A program made the translations under genes and the position numbers. From the NCBI RefSeq assembly GCF_002936985.1, contig NZ_MPZN01000009.1, positions 1 to 64,000 of the forward strand: a DNA stretch of 64,000 bases. Reading direction: 5' to 3'. Under the pieces are notes generated by a model, which had not been told where the DNA came from, searched no databases, and worked only from the letters and a program-made list of their open reading frames with translations. The stretch comes from Microterricola pindariensis (GTDB lineage Bacteria > Actinomycetota > Actinomycetes > Actinomycetales > Microbacteriaceae). Shown one piece after another: positions 45,706 to 54,578 of the stretch (positions within the stretch are counted from its first letter, which is position 1; the number at the start of each line of letters is the position of its first letter).

Positions 45706-46773
45706 GTGACGGAACCCGCATCAAGCCGACTCAACGGTGAGCCGAGCACGGATGCCGCCCTGCCCAGCAGGCGTGCGATGCGCGAGCAGTGGGCGATCGA
45801 GGCCGCCGCAGAATCCGCCTCCGCGGCTGCCGCCAGTGGTGCTGAACCCGTGGTGGTCGAGTCCGTGGTTTCCGCTCCGGAAGTCGCCGCCGCCGCGCCC
45901 GTCGACCCCGTGGTCCCGCGTGCGGACCCGAAGCTCAGCCGCGCGGTGCGCGACTCCGTGCAGCGGGCTGCCGCGGCATCCGCCCCACTTCGGCGGGCGC
46001 TCAGCGCGCCGCGCCGCCCGCAGCAGGCCCGTCGTGGCGCCATGCGCTCGCTCGTGACTTTTGCCGTCGTACCCGGGCTGTTCCTGACCGCGGCGCTGCC
46101 GGCCTATGCCCTCGGCGCAGACGGCGGGCTGGGCTTTGGCGCGAGCAGCGCCCGCGAGGCGAGCACGGCTGGCGCCCAGAGCGTGAAGATCACCAGCTTC
46201 TCGCCCGAGGTCAGCGTCACCAACGATGGCTTCACCGCCGTGAGCGCGGAGGAGATCCAGCGCCTCACCGCCGAGGCGGAGCGGCAGGCCGCCGAGCTGG
46301 CCGCGGCCGAGGCTGCCAGTGCTCGGGTGCGGGCTGGCGCGAACACCACCCCGGGCGTGCGCCAGGAAGGCGACGACTACCCGTGGCCGTGGGAGGCGAC
46401 CGACGACCAGGGCGGCGGCCTCTCGCCCATGAACTACTACTACCGCGAGTGTGTGGACTTCGTCGCCTGGCGACTGAACCGCGACGCCGGTGCGACCGGG
46501 CCGTTCAAATGGGTGTGGTCGACACTGACCCCGAGCGGCGGCAACGCCTACAACTGGGCCAATGCGTGGAACAGCAATGGCTGGACCACCAGCTACGAGC
46601 CCATCACGGGCGCCGTCGCGTGGTTCACCGCCAACCACGTCGCCTACGTGCAGTCCGTGCCCGGTGACGGCACCGTCGTGCTCGAGGAGTACAACTGGGG
46701 CAACGACCACTCGTACCACCGGCGCACCGTGCCGATCGGCGAGGTCGACCTCTTCCTCTACCCGCCGCCGTAA
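45706..46773 (+). CDS. CHAP-domain cell-wall hydrolase
   Basis: 355 residues: a long cytoplasmic or pre-export tail (1-115), one membrane helix or signal (FAVVPGLFLTAALPAYALG, about 118-136), a stalk (AQSVKITSFSPEVSVTNDGF, then TAVSAEEIQRLTAEAERQA) and a C-terminal CHAP amidase/endopeptidase domain with catalytic Cys in YYRECVDFVAWRLN and His in TANHVAYVQS. The stalk resembles that of the NlpC/P60 protein 1.7 kb upstream. The GTG at 45706 has AAAGGA six bases upstream. Confidence 0.86.
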   Translation: MTEPASSRLNGEPSTDAALPSRRAMREQWAIEAAAESASAAAASGAEPVVVESVVSAPEVAAAAPVDPVVPRADPKLSRAVRDSVQRAAAASAPLRRALSAPRRPQQARRGAMRSLVTFAVVPGLFLTAALPAYALGADGGLGFGASSAREASTAGAQSVKITSFSPEVSVTNDGFTAVSAEEIQRLTAEAERQAAELAAAEAASARVRAGANTTPGVRQEGDDYPWPWEATDDQGGGLSPMNYYYRECVDFVAWRLNRDAGATGPFKWVWSTLTPSGGNAYNWANAWNSNGWTTSYEPITGAVAWFTANHVAYVQSVPGDGTVVLEEYNWGNDHSYHRRTVPIGEVDLFLYPPP

Positions 46774-46789
46774 TCCTGGACCGCGCCCC

Positions 46790-46945
46790 GTTGGCCCGAG
46801 GGAGCGCGCGACCGCACCCGTCGGCTAGAGGGAGCTTGCGACCGAAGCCGGCATCGCATCCCGTTGGCTCGAGGGAGCTTGCGACCGAAGCCAACATCGC
46901 ATCCCGTTGGCTCGAGGGAGCTTGCGACCGAAGCCAATAGCGCCG
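46790..46945. repeat. Tandem REP-like hairpin array (43-nt period)
   Basis: Units start with GTTGGCTCGAGGGAGCTTGC and end with GACCGAAGCCAAC; unit starts are at 46790, 46820, 46863 and 46906 (the first unit is short). Each unit folds back because GTTGGCT pairs with AGCCAAC. The 46863 and 46906 units are nearly identical. Related hairpins occur at 56389-56424 in the opposite orientation. Confidence 0.9.
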
Positions 46946-46975
46946 CTTCGCTTGCCCGGATGCCGCGCACACCTC

Positions 46976-47014
46976 CGCTGGTCGAGTAGGCGCGCCAGCG
47001 CCGTATCGAGACCC
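46976..47014. repeat. GGTCGAGTAGG...GTATCGAGACC repeat element
   Basis: Imperfect hairpin element of about 38 bases. Two longer relatives occur at 56286-56368 and 56456-56558. It belongs to a dispersed, GC-rich intergenic repeat family. Confidence 0.8.
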
Positions 47015-47057
47015 GGCGACCCGACCTCGCCAACCCGCCCCCTTGTCCCGCTCTCGG

Positions 47058-47126
47058 TGTTCCTCGTTCCTCCCCACGTCGGCAGAGCGCCCCTCCCCAC
47101 GTCGGCTGAGCGAGGAACGAGCGAAG
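47058..47126. repeat. Hairpin with nested 23-nt direct repeat
   Basis: CTCGTTCCTC at one end pairs with GAGGAACGAG at the other. Between them CCTCCCCACGTCGGC-(A/T)-GAGCG occurs twice, with 23-base spacing. The flanking CTCGTTCCTCGC-type sequence recurs in the 56-kb repeats. Confidence 0.72.
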
Positions 47127-47278
47127 CCCGGGAGCCAACCCGCAACGATCGGCTGCGGACGCGCACGCGGACGCCCAAAGGTCACAATCAGGTAACGACG
47201 GCCGAAGTTGTCCACAATTGCCCCGATTCGGGCCTGTTTTCGCCTTGGAGTGTCAGAGGTCGGTGAGACGCTTCAGTC

Positions 47279-48694
47279 ATGGAAATGCAGCCGACGCAGG
47301 CCTCAGAATCCGGGTCCGACCCGGTGCTGGACGCGGACCTGGCCGAGCTGATTTCGGGGGCTTCCGCGGAGTGTGCGCTGCAGGCCGAGCGCTACCGGCG
47401 GATCGATTCCGCCGTGCGCCGGGCGGTGGCGATCGCCGACCCGCTGGGCGGTCGACCCTCCCTGGACGAGCAGTTCGCGAGGCGCAGCATCACCGCCGAG
47501 CTGGCCCTGGTCCTCCGGGTGCATGAGCGGACCATGGTCGGACTGATCTACGAGGCCGGCCAGCTCTGCGGAACCTTCACCAACACCCTGGCCGAACTAT
47601 CCGGCGGCACCATCACCGTGCGGCACGCCCGCGAGATCCTCGCCGCGGCCGTCTTCCTGCCGCCGGCCCTGCATGTCCGGTTCGAGCGGGAGGCGCTGGG
47701 CAAGGCCCGCACCATGAACGTCTCCGCGTTCCACAAAGCCGTGGCCCGGATCCGCGACCGGCTGCACCCGGACGCCCTGGCCGAGCGGGTCGCCACCTCC
47801 CGGGCGGACCGGCGGCTGGTGTTCGAGCCCGACGCCGACGGGATGGCCTGGCTGCACCTCTACCTCGAGGCCGAGAAGGCCCTCGCCATCAGCACCCGGG
47901 TGGGCGACCTTGCCACGGAGGCGCAGAAGGAGGCCGCCGAGGCCGCCGGGCCGGAGGCGGACGAGGCGACGGGAGAGGTGACGGGCGAGACGGCGGACGG
48001 CATCCTCGGAAGCGGCACGCACGCCCAGCTGGAGGCGGACATCGCCGCCGAACTGCTGCTCGGCCTGCCCGCTGGCTCACCCGACGGCGAGAGCAGTCAC
48101 ATCCCGACGCTCGCGTTCTCCCGCCCCGAGGTCTTCGTCGCCGTCCCCAAACTCACCATCGGCATCGACACGCTCATCGGCACCTCGGAGGAGCCGGCCG
48201 AGCTCCACGGCTACGGCCCGATCGACGCCGACACCGCCCGGAGGCTCGTCACCCAGGCGCCCACGCTGCACCGCATCCTCACCGACCCGCTCGACGGCAC
48301 CCCGCTGCAGCTGGACCCGACCCAGTACCGGATGTCGAAGTCGCTGCGGCGCTGGATCCTCTACCGGGACGAGACCTGCCGGTTCCCCGGCTGCACCCGC
48401 AAGGCGGAGCGCTCCGAGACCGACCACACCCGGGCCTGGGAGAACGGCGGGCTGACCGTCGAGGCCAACCTGGCCGTGCTCTGCAAGAAGCACCACCGGC
48501 TCAAGCACAACTCGCGCTGGCGGGTGGAACAGGTCGGCAGAGGCAACCTCAGATGGACCTCACCGGGCGGACGTGAGTACATGACCGTACCGTCCCGCAT
48601 CCAACATGCACCACCTCGTGCAGGGCCACCGGATGCCGAATCAGCATCCGCGCTCGAACCGCCCGCTCGCTTCCCCGACACCCCGCCCTTCTAA
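47279..48694 (+). CDS. DUF222-HNH endonuclease domain protein
   Basis: 471 residues: an N-terminal DUF222 helical region (about 20-300; ITAELALVLRVHERTMVGLI, LSGGTITVRHAREI) and a C-terminal HNH nuclease motif RDETCRFPGCTRKAERSETD followed by HTRAWENGGLTVEANLAVLC and KKHHRLKHN. These make up the 13E12-like family that occurs in many copies in actinobacteria and is suspected to be selfish or mobile. It lies directly next to the REP-like repeats. Confidence 0.9.
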   Translation: MEMQPTQASESGSDPVLDADLAELISGASAECALQAERYRRIDSAVRRAVAIADPLGGRPSLDEQFARRSITAELALVLRVHERTMVGLIYEAGQLCGTFTNTLAELSGGTITVRHAREILAAAVFLPPALHVRFEREALGKARTMNVSAFHKAVARIRDRLHPDALAERVATSRADRRLVFEPDADGMAWLHLYLEAEKALAISTRVGDLATEAQKEAAEAAGPEADEATGEVTGETADGILGSGTHAQLEADIAAELLLGLPAGSPDGESSHIPTLAFSRPEVFVAVPKLTIGIDTLIGTSEEPAELHGYGPIDADTARRLVTQAPTLHRILTDPLDGTPLQLDPTQYRMSKSLRRWILYRDETCRFPGCTRKAERSETDHTRAWENGGLTVEANLAVLCKKHHRLKHNSRWRVEQVGRGNLRWTSPGGREYMTVPSRIQHAPPRAGPPDAESASALEPPARFPDTPPF

Positions 48695-48861
48695 ACTTGC
48701 GAAAGCTCTGTACCCGCAGGCCCGCTCGGGGCTTCGGTCGAAAGATCCATCAAGCTGACGTGGCAAGTGCATGCGCGAACAGTTGGCGGCGGGCGCCCGC
48801 CACACCGGGCTCCCGCGGGTGCCGATCTGGCCATCGAGAAACCGGTAAACTTTCTGGGTCA

Positions 48862-48936
48862 GCCTCTGTAGCTCAATGGAAGAGCAGTTCCGTCCTAAGG
48901 AAAGGGTTGGGGGTTCGAGTCCCTCCAGGGGCACCA
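48862..48936 (+). tRNA. tRNA-Arg (anticodon CCT), CCA encoded
   Basis: Acceptor GCCTCTG/CAGGGGC, anticodon loop GTCCTAA giving CCT (reads AGG), T-arm GGGGGTTCGAGTCCCTCC, and a genomic 3' ACCA. It borders a stretch with a broken gene and atypical, more AT-rich DNA. Confidence 0.95.
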
Positions 48937-49050
48937 AAGATCCATATGAAATATGGGATCGAACGTGGCGGGGTCCGTCGCTCAAGAGATCGCCGTCGAG
49001 AAGTCAACGGAAACTCAACGAATCGGCAAAGCCGCTGCAGGCGTCGCGCC

Positions 49051-49386
49051 TCACAAGCCCACGCCCGCGGGTCTGCCTTCACATGGCGGCGTAGACTCCC
49101 TCCTCGCTGCTGCGCCGCCCCGAGCGCTCCGCCGCCACCAGAAGCCCACCAGGCCCCTTCCGAAGCCGATCCGTTCCGCGCGCAGCGTCACCGGTGTGCG
49201 GTCGTGGATGGACGCCAGCTCACCCGTGCCTTTCGCGGACTCGATCAGCACGGGGATCTGCTGCGTCGGCTTCACATCCCAGGACGACTGCTACGACTTG
49301 AGCCAGTCGGCCGGGTCGCCGTCATCGGCGACGAAGTCCTCGATCAGCCGGTTCGCCTTGTCGTCCATCGGGAAGCGTCCGCACAT
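49051..49386 (-). pseudogene. Broken SRAP (YedK/HMCES-type) gene fragment
   Basis: From ATG 49386 the frame reads MCGRFPMDDKANRLIEDF with the catalytic Cys2 of the SOS-response-associated peptidase family, which crosslinks to abasic sites in ssDNA. After 31 codons a TAG (49293-49291) interrupts it. Beyond, in the same frame, SSWDVKPTQQIPVLIES matches the next conserved SRAP block (N-x-APTQ-type), but the remaining about 140 residues of the family are missing. It is a relic next to tRNA-Arg. Confidence 0.7.
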
Positions 49387-49449
49387 GAGAGTCACGCAAC
49401 CGCTTGCCCGGCGCAGGGCGAAAGAACGCGCCTCTCGCTTTGTTGCGGG

Positions 49450-49755
49450 TCACGCCGACACGGCCACGGGCTCAGGAGCGAGTCGGACTTCTCCGGATGC
49501 AGTTGCGTCCACCAACATCCTCGTCAACCACTCCCGGTTGACGTCGGGTTGCTCAGCCTCGTCGAACTCGAACTGCAGCGGGATCGATGGGTGAATCCAG
49601 AGGGAGAATCGCCCTTGTTTGCCATCCTCCGCCTGCCAGGACAGAGTAAAGCTCTCCTGCCGGCGCAGCTTGGCGACGATAATCCGCTGCAAGTGCGCGA
49701 GGGTTCGATCGTCGAACTGTATGCGTCGGCCGCCGCCGTAAATGATGGACCCCAT
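49450..49755 (-). CDS. Small DUF7882-type protein of Microbacteriaceae
   Basis: 101 residues reading MGSIIYGGGRRIQFDDRTLA, HLQRIIVAKLRRQESFTLSW, then WIHPSIPLQFEFDE. This MG-x-(L/I)-IYG-x-G start and the FDDR-LAHLQ block are typical of a small protein family common in this bacterial family. Function unknown. The start at 49755 fits that N-terminus; a longer frame to 49908 was rejected. Downstream lies the SRAP fragment. Confidence 0.72.
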   Translation of the reverse strand: MGSIIYGGGRRIQFDDRTLAHLQRIIVAKLRRQESFTLSWQAEDGKQGRFSLWIHPSIPLQFEFDEAEQPDVNREWLTRMLVDATASGEVRLAPEPVAVSA

Positions 49756-49942
49756 GATGCCCGCTCCCTGCCGCCTGAACCTCGCGCCGAATGGCTTTCG
49801 AGAAGGCCGAGCAGTGTCTGCGCGCAAGTCAGATGCGAATTGGCCGACGAGGATAGCTGGGCAACCTTCCCCCATTCTAGGTGAGATGTGCCCCGTTTGG
49901 GGGTGCATGCCGGTATCGGCATGTGGGTGCCCGCACGCACCG

Positions 49943-49997
49943 CAAAAAAAGCCCCCAGCGGGCGCCGCCTCGCGATGAGACGGCGCCCGGTGGGGGC
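49943..49997 (-). terminator. Hairpin with A-run (minus-strand terminator)
   Basis: GCCCCCAGCGGGCGCCG pairs with CGGCGCCCGGTGGGGGC, with AAAAAAA on the left; on the minus strand the stem is followed by seven T. No minus-strand gene directly upstream is evident, so it may end read-through, or be the relic of an earlier gene. Confidence 0.68.
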
Positions 49998-50002
49998 ATG
50001 GA

Positions 50003-50201
50003 ATGCGGGTTCCCGTGTGGTACTCGGGTCAGGCGCGGGAACGGCGGTCGCTCTCGCGCTTCTGGCCGATGATGATCGCGAGCGTTGCCTGGTGGGCTCC
50101 TCGTTGGGATCGCCACGTTGTTGATTCTGTGGGCGATCATCCGTGGGGCGGTGCTCTCGGCGCTCCGGAAACACGACATGGAGCTTCGGGAAGCTCAGTA
50201 G
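50003..50201 (+). pseudogene. Small membrane protein gene, probably frameshifted
   Basis: From ATG 50003 one frame reads MRVPVWYSGQARERRSLSRF, then WPMMIASVAW. From about 50093 a different frame continues with a hydrophobic helix and basic tail, LLVGIATLLILWAIIRGAVL then SALRKHDMELREAQ and a stop at 50199-50201. The total length (199 nt) is one base more than a multiple of three. The two parts make a sensible single small membrane protein if one base is removed near 50090. A sequencing error would look the same. Confidence 0.45.
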
Positions 50202-50285
50202 GTTTCGTCCTCGCCGAACCGGTACTGACAGCCCGTCGCGTGGGGCGAGAGTCGCTCCAGCGGGGCGCTGCTGATCCGCTCGGCG

Positions 50286-51758
50286 CTACTGCAGCGCCGA
50301 GGTCAGGCGGGCGACGCCGTCCAGGAACGTCGCGGATGCCGGCTCCTTCTGCCATTCCTCGCGAGTGAGCCGCCGGCCGGCATCCCGGTAGCGCTGCTCC
50401 ACCGCCCGCATCTGAGCGACGAAGGCCTCGCCCCGCACCAGCATTGTCACCTCCGCATTCAGCGCGAAGGAGCGGATGTCCATGTTGCTCGAGCCGATCA
50501 CGGCGACGTCCTCGTCGATCGACAGGTGCTTGGAGTGCAGGATGAACGGGGCCGGGTAGAGCCAGATCTGCACACCGGCTCGCAATAGGCTGTCGTAGTA
50601 CGAGCGCTGCGCGTGCCAGACGGAGCCCTGGTCGCCGATCTCGGAGACGAACAGCTGCACGTCCAGGCCGCGCGCGCAGGCCGAGGTGATCGCGTACATC
50701 ATCGCCTCGTCCGGGACGAAGTAGGGGCTGGTGATGATCACCTTCCGCTGGGCGGAGGTGACGAGGGTGAGGAACTGGCGCAGGTTGTTCTCATCCTCGT
50801 AGCCGGGCCCGCTCGGCACGATCTGGCAGACGAGGGCATCAGGCGAGTTGTCGGCGGCCACCGCGGTGGCGGGCACGAGCTCCTCATCGCCGAGCAGCTC
50901 GCCGGTCTCCACGTACCAGTCGGAGAGGAAGACCACGTTGACGGCGCTGACGATCGGACCGGTCACCCGGCTCATCAGCTCCTGCCACTGCAGTCCGCGC
51001 TCGAGGTTCTTCTTCGAGTTGTAGCTGCGGTCGATGAGATTCTGCGACCCGACGAACGCGACCAGCCCGTCGACGACGACGAGCTTGCGGTGGTTGCGCA
51101 GGTCGGGGCGCGAGTACTCGCCCTTCAGCGGCCGCACCGGCAGCATCCAGCTCCATTGCACGCCGATGCGGCTCAGCTCGGCGAAGGTCTCCTCCTGGCC
51201 GGCGGTGCGCCGGGAGGCGACATAGTCGGCGAGCAGACGCACCTTCACGCCCCGCTGCACGGCCCGCTCCATCGCCGCGAAGAATCCCCGGGTCGTGTTG
51301 TCGAACGACACGATGTAGAACTCGACGTGCACGAAGCGGGACGCGGCGTCGATCTCGGCGGCCATCGCGTCGATGCCCCCGCGGTAGTCGTCGATGAGAA
51401 GCGCCGTGTTGCCCCCGACGGCGGGCAGCGCCCCCAGCTCCTGGTTCTGGCGGGTGAGCGAGGCAAACCAGTCCGGCCAACTCGACCGGTCCCCGGCGAG
51501 GTCGAGTGTGCCGGCCCTGGCCGCGATCATCCGATTGAGCTCGGCCTGCCTCTCTCGACGCTTCTTCGGCAGGCGGGCGTTGCCGATGAGCAGGAACAGG
51601 ATGATGCCGACGTACGGGATGAGGAAGATCGCCAGCAGCCAGGCCATCGCGGCCGTCGGTTTGCGCCCGCGCGGAACGATGATGAGCGCGGCGATGCGAA
51701 TCGCGAGGTCCAGTGCGAGAAAGATTCCGCCCAGGATGACGGTGAGCTGATCGCTCAT
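50286..51758 (-). CDS. cls: Cardiolipin synthase (PLD superfamily)
   Basis: Condenses two phosphatidylglycerols, or PG with another donor, to cardiolipin. 490 residues: two N-terminal membrane helices (about 5-27 and 38-60) and two PLD domains with HKD motifs, NHRKLVVVDG (about residue 231) and HSKHLSIDED (about 412). The ATG at 51758 follows the natural N-terminus MSDQLTVILGG; the longer frame to 51920 overlaps the next gene. Confidence 0.92.
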   Translation of the reverse strand: MSDQLTVILGGIFLALDLAIRIAALIIVPRGRKPTAAMAWLLAIFLIPYVGIILFLLIGNARLPKKRRERQAELNRMIAARAGTLDLAGDRSSWPDWFASLTRQNQELGALPAVGGNTALLIDDYRGGIDAMAAEIDAASRFVHVEFYIVSFDNTTRGFFAAMERAVQRGVKVRLLADYVASRRTAGQEETFAELSRIGVQWSWMLPVRPLKGEYSRPDLRNHRKLVVVDGLVAFVGSQNLIDRSYNSKKNLERGLQWQELMSRVTGPIVSAVNVVFLSDWYVETGELLGDEELVPATAVAADNSPDALVCQIVPSGPGYEDENNLRQFLTLVTSAQRKVIITSPYFVPDEAMMYAITSACARGLDVQLFVSEIGDQGSVWHAQRSYYDSLLRAGVQIWLYPAPFILHSKHLSIDEDVAVIGSSNMDIRSFALNAEVTMLVRGEAFVAQMRAVEQRYRDAGRRLTREEWQKEPASATFLDGVARLTSALQ

Positions 51759-51813
51759 GCGGGCGCCCCGCAATCGGGCAAGCCCGCCCCGCTGGCGCCC
51801 GCCATGGCGAAAG

Positions 51814-52152
51814 CTACTCCTCGTCGTCGAGCAGGGCGACCTCGAGGTCGAGCAGCTCGAGTTCGGCGGCGAGGGCCGTGACGATGTTGCCGGTCGCCGC
51901 TGCGACCCGCGCCGTGCCAACGATGGGGGCGATGCCGGTGAGCACCCCGCGGATGTCCTCCACGCTCAGCCCCATCTCCTCGCCGACCTCGAGGTTCAGT
52001 GCGTACGACACCGGCGAGGCCCCGATCGCGACCAGCGCGGCGACCCGAACCATGAACAGGGACCGTGGGTCCAGGCTGGAGGACTCCACGGAGTCAGCGG
52101 TCATGCGGGCGAGCAAATCGAGGACGGGGGCATCGTCGGTGTTGTCAGTCAT
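51814..52152 (-). CDS. Carboxymuconolactone decarboxylase-family protein
   Basis: 112 residues of helical CMD/AhpD-like fold (VRVAALVAIGASPVSYALNL, VEDIRGVLTGIAPIVGTARV). The CxxC redox motif of AhpD is absent, so it is not a peroxidase reductase. The substrate is unknown. It precedes cls on the same strand (55 bases). Confidence 0.82.
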   Translation of the reverse strand: MTDNTDDAPVLDLLARMTADSVESSSLDPRSLFMVRVAALVAIGASPVSYALNLEVGEEMGLSVEDIRGVLTGIAPIVGTARVAAATGNIVTALAAELELLDLEVALLDDEE

Positions 52153-52259
52153 GAGAATTCCAACCTTCTGCGGTGGGTGTCAGGCGAGCGGTAGCGTCGC
52201 TGAAAGCCCATTGCATCCGCGAACGCGCCGCACCGCATCATGCCGATCGCGCGAAAGCG

Positions 52260-52700
52260 TCAGCCCGGCTCGCAGATAACCACGGGAATGTCGCGGGTGG
52301 TCTTCCGCTGGTAGCCGGCATAGCCCGGGTTCACGGCGATGATCCGCGGCCAGAGCTCGGCCTTCTCTGCGGCGGTCGCGGTGCGGGCGCGCATCGGCAG
52401 GACCTCGCCGCGCACGGTGAGCTCGACGCCCGGATTCGCCTGCAGATTGCGGTACCACTCGGGGTTTCGGTCGTCGCCGCCCTTCGACGCGACGAGCACG
52501 TACCGGCCGTGCTCGTGCACCGGCGACGTCAGCATCGTCGAGCGACGCCTGCCGGTGCGGCGTCCGATCGTGTGCTGCTCGACGGCGGGCATCGGCCCGA
52601 TCGTCCACCCGAGACGGCCGCCGGATGCCGCGAGCACGCCGCGATGGGCGAGATTCATCGCCCGCAGCAGCGCATCCCTCAGGCGATTCCGGAACGTCAT
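52260..52700 (-). CDS. Deazaflavin (F420)-dependent nitroreductase family protein
   Basis: 146 residues of split beta-barrel fold (DDN/FDOR type): TIGRRTGRRRSTMLTSPVHE, YVLVASKGGDDRNPEWYRNL, QANPGVELTVRGEVLPMRAR. These are the usual F420-binding blocks (LVASKGG, P-WYRNL). Likely a quinone or nitro-compound reductase. The ATG 52700 was chosen; GTG 52706 is possible. Confidence 0.86.
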   Translation of the reverse strand: MTFRNRLRDALLRAMNLAHRGVLAASGGRLGWTIGPMPAVEQHTIGRRTGRRRSTMLTSPVHEHGRYVLVASKGGDDRNPEWYRNLQANPGVELTVRGEVLPMRARTATAAEKAELWPRIIAVNPGYAGYQRKTTRDIPVVICEPG

Positions 52701-52730
52701 GACCACAGCCTGCCCGAGCAGGCGGGCGGG

Positions 52731-54578
52731 TCAGTGCCGGCCCCGAGCCGCCGCCTCATCGAGGCGGTCGTTCAGAGTGATGGCGGCGTCGATGAGCGCC
52801 AGGTGCGTGAACGCCTGCGGGAAGTTGCCGATCTGCTCGCCGGTCAGCGCGATCTCCTCCGAGTACAGGCCGAGGTGGTTCGCGTAGCTCAGCATCTTCT
52901 CGAAGGTGATGCGTGCCTTGGCGAGCTGACCGCTGCGGGCGAGCGCGTCGACATAGAGGAAGGTGCAGAGCGAGAACGTGCCCTCCGAGCCGCGCAGGCC
53001 GTCGGGGGAGGCACTCGGGTCGTAGCGATAGACGAGGCTGTCCGACACGAGTTCCGTCTCCATGGCCGCCAGCGTGTCCAGCCACATCGGGTCGCGCGGC
53101 GCGATGAAGCCCAGTTGCGGCATCTTCAACAGCGATGCGTCGAGCACGGGCTCGCCGTACTGCTGCACGAACGCTCGCCGCGTCGGGTCCCACCCCTTCT
53201 CCATGATCTGGGTGTAGATCGCGTCGCGCTCCACGGTCCAGCGTGCGACGGGCGCCGGTCGGCCGTACGCGGCGGCGAGCCGGATGGCGCGGTCGAAGGC
53301 CACCCAGCACATCAGCCGCCCGTAGGTGAAGTTCTTGCGCCCTCCGCGGGTCTCCCAGATGCCCTCCTCCGGCTGGTCCCAGTTGTCGGCCAGCCAGTCG
53401 AGCAGATCGCAGATGGCCTGCCACCCCGCCTGGCCGAACTCGATCCCGGCGAGATGCGCGCTCCAGATGGCATCCATCGCCTCCCCATAGATGTCGAGTT
53501 GCAGCTGCTCGGCCGCCCCGTTGCCGATGCGGGCCGGATACGAGCCGCGGTACCCCTCCCAGCCCTCGATGATCTCCTCGACCAGGTCCGGGTCGCCGTC
53601 GACCCGGTACATGATGTTCAGCGGGCCGGTGTCACTGTCCAGCGGCTCCACCACGCGGTCGCGCAGCCAGCGACCGAACGCTGCCGCCTCATCGAGGAAT
53701 CCCAGCCGCACCAGGGTGTTGATGGAGAAGGAGGCATCCCGCACCCAGGTGTAGCGGTAGTCCCAATTGCGCTCGCCGCCGAGCTGCTCCGGCAGGCCAG
53801 CGGACGGCGCGGCCACGAGCCCGCCGGAGGGGGAGTAGGTGAGCAGCTTAAGGGTGATCGCCGAGCGGTCGATCTCCTCGCGCCAGCGGCCCTTGTACGT
53901 GGACCGGCTGATCCAGTCCTGCCAGAACGACACGGTGTCATCGAAGATCCGCTGGGCCGTCGAGACCGGCACGTCCTGCGGGGGCGCCTCGCTGCCCGTC
54001 TCCAGCACCACCCCGCGCATGTGGCCCTCCACCAGGCTCAGCGAGAAGTGCAGGTCGCCGTCGCTCGTCTCCTGCCAGCGCGCCAGCCGTTCGTCATCCG
54101 GCTCGCGGATGAGGCTGAGCGACATCCGGCTGTTGCCGGCCGTGTACGTCACGCCATGGTCGGCGACCTTCAGCTCGTGCTGCTGCCTGCCGTAGTCGAA
54201 GCGGGGTGCGATCTCGATGTCGAAGTCGATGGTGCCGCGCACACAGCGCAGCACTCGGAAGAGGCGGTGCCGGGTGCTGGGCGACTCGGAGCTGACGGGC
54301 ATGAAGTCGATCAGCTCGCCGACGCCGTTCTCGGTGAGGAATCGGGTGACGAGCACGGCGGTGTCGGGAATGTAGAGCTGCTTCGTCTCGAAGACGGCGT
54401 CGTGCGGGTGTGCGCTGAAGTGGCCGCCGCGACTGTGGTCCAGCAGTGAGGCGAAGATGCTCGGCGAGTCGAAGCGCGGGCTGCAGAACCAGTCGATCGT
54501 GCCGTCTGTTGCGATCAGAGCGGTCGTCTGCAGATCGCCGATCAGACCGTGATCGGCGATCGAGGGGTAGCGGTTCAT
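52731..54578 (-). CDS. Glycoside hydrolase family 15 (glucoamylase/trehalase-like)
   Basis: 615 residues of GH15: N-terminal beta-sandwich (SIADHGLIGDLQTTALIATD, WFCSPRFDSPSIFASLLD) and (alpha/alpha)6 barrel with WDYRYTWVRDASFSINTLVR, LNIMYRVDGD and the catalytic-Glu region YSEEIALTGEQIGNFPQAF. The actinobacterial homologues include trehalases and glucoamylases, so the substrate is an alpha-glucan or trehalose. The ATG overlaps the MFS stop (ATGA) and has AGGAG upstream. Confidence 0.92.
   Translation of the reverse strand: MNRYPSIADHGLIGDLQTTALIATDGTIDWFCSPRFDSPSIFASLLDHSRGGHFSAHPHDAVFETKQLYIPDTAVLVTRFLTENGVGELIDFMPVSSESPSTRHRLFRVLRCVRGTIDFDIEIAPRFDYGRQQHELKVADHGVTYTAGNSRMSLSLIREPDDERLARWQETSDGDLHFSLSLVEGHMRGVVLETGSEAPPQDVPVSTAQRIFDDTVSFWQDWISRSTYKGRWREEIDRSAITLKLLTYSPSGGLVAAPSAGLPEQLGGERNWDYRYTWVRDASFSINTLVRLGFLDEAAAFGRWLRDRVVEPLDSDTGPLNIMYRVDGDPDLVEEIIEGWEGYRGSYPARIGNGAAEQLQLDIYGEAMDAIWSAHLAGIEFGQAGWQAICDLLDWLADNWDQPEEGIWETRGGRKNFTYGRLMCWVAFDRAIRLAAAYGRPAPVARWTVERDAIYTQIMEKGWDPTRRAFVQQYGEPVLDASLLKMPQLGFIAPRDPMWLDTLAAMETELVSDSLVYRYDPSASPDGLRGSEGTFSLCTFLYVDALARSGQLAKARITFEKMLSYANHLGLYSEEIALTGEQIGNFPQAFTHLALIDAAITLNDRLDEAAARGRH

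Noticed and set aside
46790..46945. CRISPR array
   Set aside because: Units are contiguous hairpins with 43-nt period and no unique spacers; no cas genes nearby.
47279..48694. Homing endonuclease or intein
   Set aside because: The HNH motif belongs to the free-standing DUF222-HNH (13E12-like) family; no split host gene or intein motifs.
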